This document shows, piece by piece, positions 6,015 through 6,334 of a stretch of DNA of 6,334 nt. Within the stretch, counting starts at the first letter, position 1. Each line of letters opens with the position of its first letter. This DNA is from Bacillota bacterium (GTDB lineage: Bacteria > Bacillota_A > Clostridia > DSM-8532), in assembly GCA_023424865.1 (NCBI GenBank), contig JAFADM010000604.1:1-6334 (forward strand), read 5' to 3'. Under the pieces are notes generated by a model. The model was not told the DNA's origin. It saw nothing but the letters and a program-made list of their open reading frames with translations, and did no database searches. The position numbers and the translations under genes were made by a program.

Positions 6015-6027
6015 ATTTTATTAAAAT
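6015..6027. promoter_or_regulatory. Candidate LacI-family operator, site 3 (perfect 13-bp palindrome)
   Basis: ATTTTATTAAAAT is a perfect inverted repeat of two 6-base arms around one base and differs from the core of site 1 only at the centre. It ends three bases before the -35 box of the lipoprotein-gene promoter. The recurrence at both promoters suggests one regulon, although low complexity makes chance possible. Confidence 0.45.
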
Positions 6028-6030
6028 CTC

Positions 6031-6059
6031 TTGCGTTATTTATAAATCTGTCCTATAAT
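6031..6059 (+). promoter_or_regulatory. Sigma-A-type promoter of the lipoprotein gene
   Basis: TTGCGT (6031-6036) and a perfect TATAAT (6054-6059) are separated by 17 bases. Transcription would begin near 6066, leaving an untranslated leader of about 187 bases before the ATG at 6253. Confidence 0.8.
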
Positions 6060-6065
6060 GAGAGC

Positions 6066-6252
6066 AGTCGAAAAAGCAAGTTGTACAAAACATCATACTA
6101 ATGTATACGATTTTTATCCATAATCACAAATGCAGCAGTGTTTTTCGTGTTCTCCCGCAGTTCGTAACTTGCTACGAGCTGCAAATTAAGCCACTCGGCT
6201 TAATAAACCTGGTTAAGTCTCTTACAAAAATATTATATAAGGAGAGAATAAC
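6066..6252 (+). ncRNA. Long structured 5' leader, possible riboswitch-like or attenuating element
   Basis: Two strong hairpins are visible. GCAGTTCGTA (6157-6166) pairs with TACGAGCTGC (6173-6182), 10 pairs with one G-U, around the loop ACTTGC. ATTAAGCC (6185-6192) pairs with GGCTTAAT (6197-6204) around ACTC. The loop region AACTTGCT (6166-6173) is also complementary to AGCAAGTT (6075-6082) near the 5' end, which would make a long-range pseudoknot. TGCAGC (6131-6136) could compete for GCTGCA (6178-6183), and TCTCC (6151-6155) is complementary to GGAGA of the ribosome site (6241-6245). I recognise no known riboswitch class. Neither hairpin has a T-tract, so control of translation is more likely than termination. 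Function is inference. Confidence 0.45.
6239..6244 (+). promoter_or_regulatory. Ribosome binding site of the lipoprotein gene
   Basis: AAGGAG lies eight bases before the ATG at 6253, an ideal spacing. It could be masked by TCTCC at 6151-6155 in the leader. Confidence 0.85.
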
Positions 6253-6334
6253 ATGAAAAAGGTACTGGCACTTATGACCACCGCCGCTTTAGCAATTTCT
6301 GTTTTAGCCGGATGCGGTGGCACAACAACCTCAC
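6253..6334 (+). CDS. Lipoprotein N terminus, probable sugar ABC transporter substrate-binding protein (3' truncated by window)
   Basis: Only 27 codons are visible before the right edge. They encode a type II signal peptide: Lys2-Lys3, a hydrophobic stretch (residues 4-18) and the lipobox LAGC with the acceptor Cys21, followed by a GGTTTS linker typical of exported Firmicute lipoproteins. Signal peptidase II would cleave before Cys21 and the protein would be anchored outside the membrane. No part of the mature domain is visible, so the substrate-binding role is inferred. Its support is the position downstream of a LacI-type regulator, opposite a sugar-enzyme operon, where such transporters usually begin with the binding protein. 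It has its own promoter and long leader. Any lipoprotein of other function would look the same here. Confidence 0.75.
   Translation, partial: MKKVLALMTTAALAISVLAGCGGTTTS

Larger units (their letters stand above)
5667..6252. other. Gene-free regulatory and repeat region before the lipoprotein gene
   Basis: This stretch of 586 bases has no convincing protein gene. It contains a terminator-like hairpin (5716-5758), a two-copy 43-base-period repeat (5792-5874), a cre-like site with a tiny possible ORF (5938-5979), an AT palindrome (6015-6027), a promoter (6031-6059) and a structured leader (about 6066-6252). A 66-codon minus-strand frame at 5909-5709 runs through the repeats and looks spurious. 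Confidence 0.75.

Noticed and set aside
6185..6204. Intrinsic terminator in the lipoprotein-gene leader
   Set aside because: The 8-bp stem is good, but AATAAACC follows in place of a T-tract.

Overview
The window looks like a carbohydrate-utilisation locus from an anaerobic Firmicute, probably a Clostridia member of the Oscillospiraceae/Lachnospiraceae type. The taxonomic guess is inference. It rests on strong AGGAG-type ribosome binding sites, AT-rich intergenic DNA around moderately GC coding DNA, GTG starts, a cysteine-rich soluble enzyme, a LacI regulator of clostridial flavour and a cre-like site. No rRNA, tRNA, CRISPR array or insertion sequence is visible.

Left part (1-4325, all on the minus strand): three genes in the transcriptional order FGGY-family sugar kinase (4325-2835), L-fucose/L-arabinose isomerase-family protein (2768-1359) and a GH106-like glycoside hydrolase (1256 to beyond the left edge). 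Gaps of 66 and 102 bases and the shared strand suggest one operon. A good sigma-A promoter (TTGACC-17-TAAAAT, 4403-4375) precedes the kinase, and a perfect AT-rich palindrome overlaps its -10 and start point. The enzymes suggest this logic: hydrolase releases a sugar (family precedent: L-rhamnose), isomerase makes the ketose, kinase phosphorylates it. No aldolase is seen here.

Middle (4326-5666): the divergent intergenic region holds two copies of an ATTTTA-N-TAAA(A/C)T element. It is followed by a plus-strand LacI-family regulator (4574-5593) and a strong intrinsic terminator.

Right part (5667-6334): a gene-free stretch of about 590 bases with a second terminator-like hairpin, two near-identical GC-rich hairpin repeats with a 43-base period, a cre-like site overlapping a tiny possible ORF, a third palindrome of the operator type, a TTGCGT-17-TATAAT promoter and a leader of about 187 bases. 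The leader has strong hairpins and a possible long-range loop pairing. The plus-strand gene that follows (6253 to beyond the right edge) begins with a lipoprotein signal peptide and is probably the substrate-binding protein of a sugar ABC transporter.

Taken together, the LacI-type protein probably controls both the minus-strand catabolic operon and the plus-strand transporter through the shared palindrome. The most notable points are the GlpK-like kinase with altered glycerol-contact residues, the unassigned isomerase/kinase pair next to a GH106-like enzyme, the structured leader and the tandem hairpin repeat.
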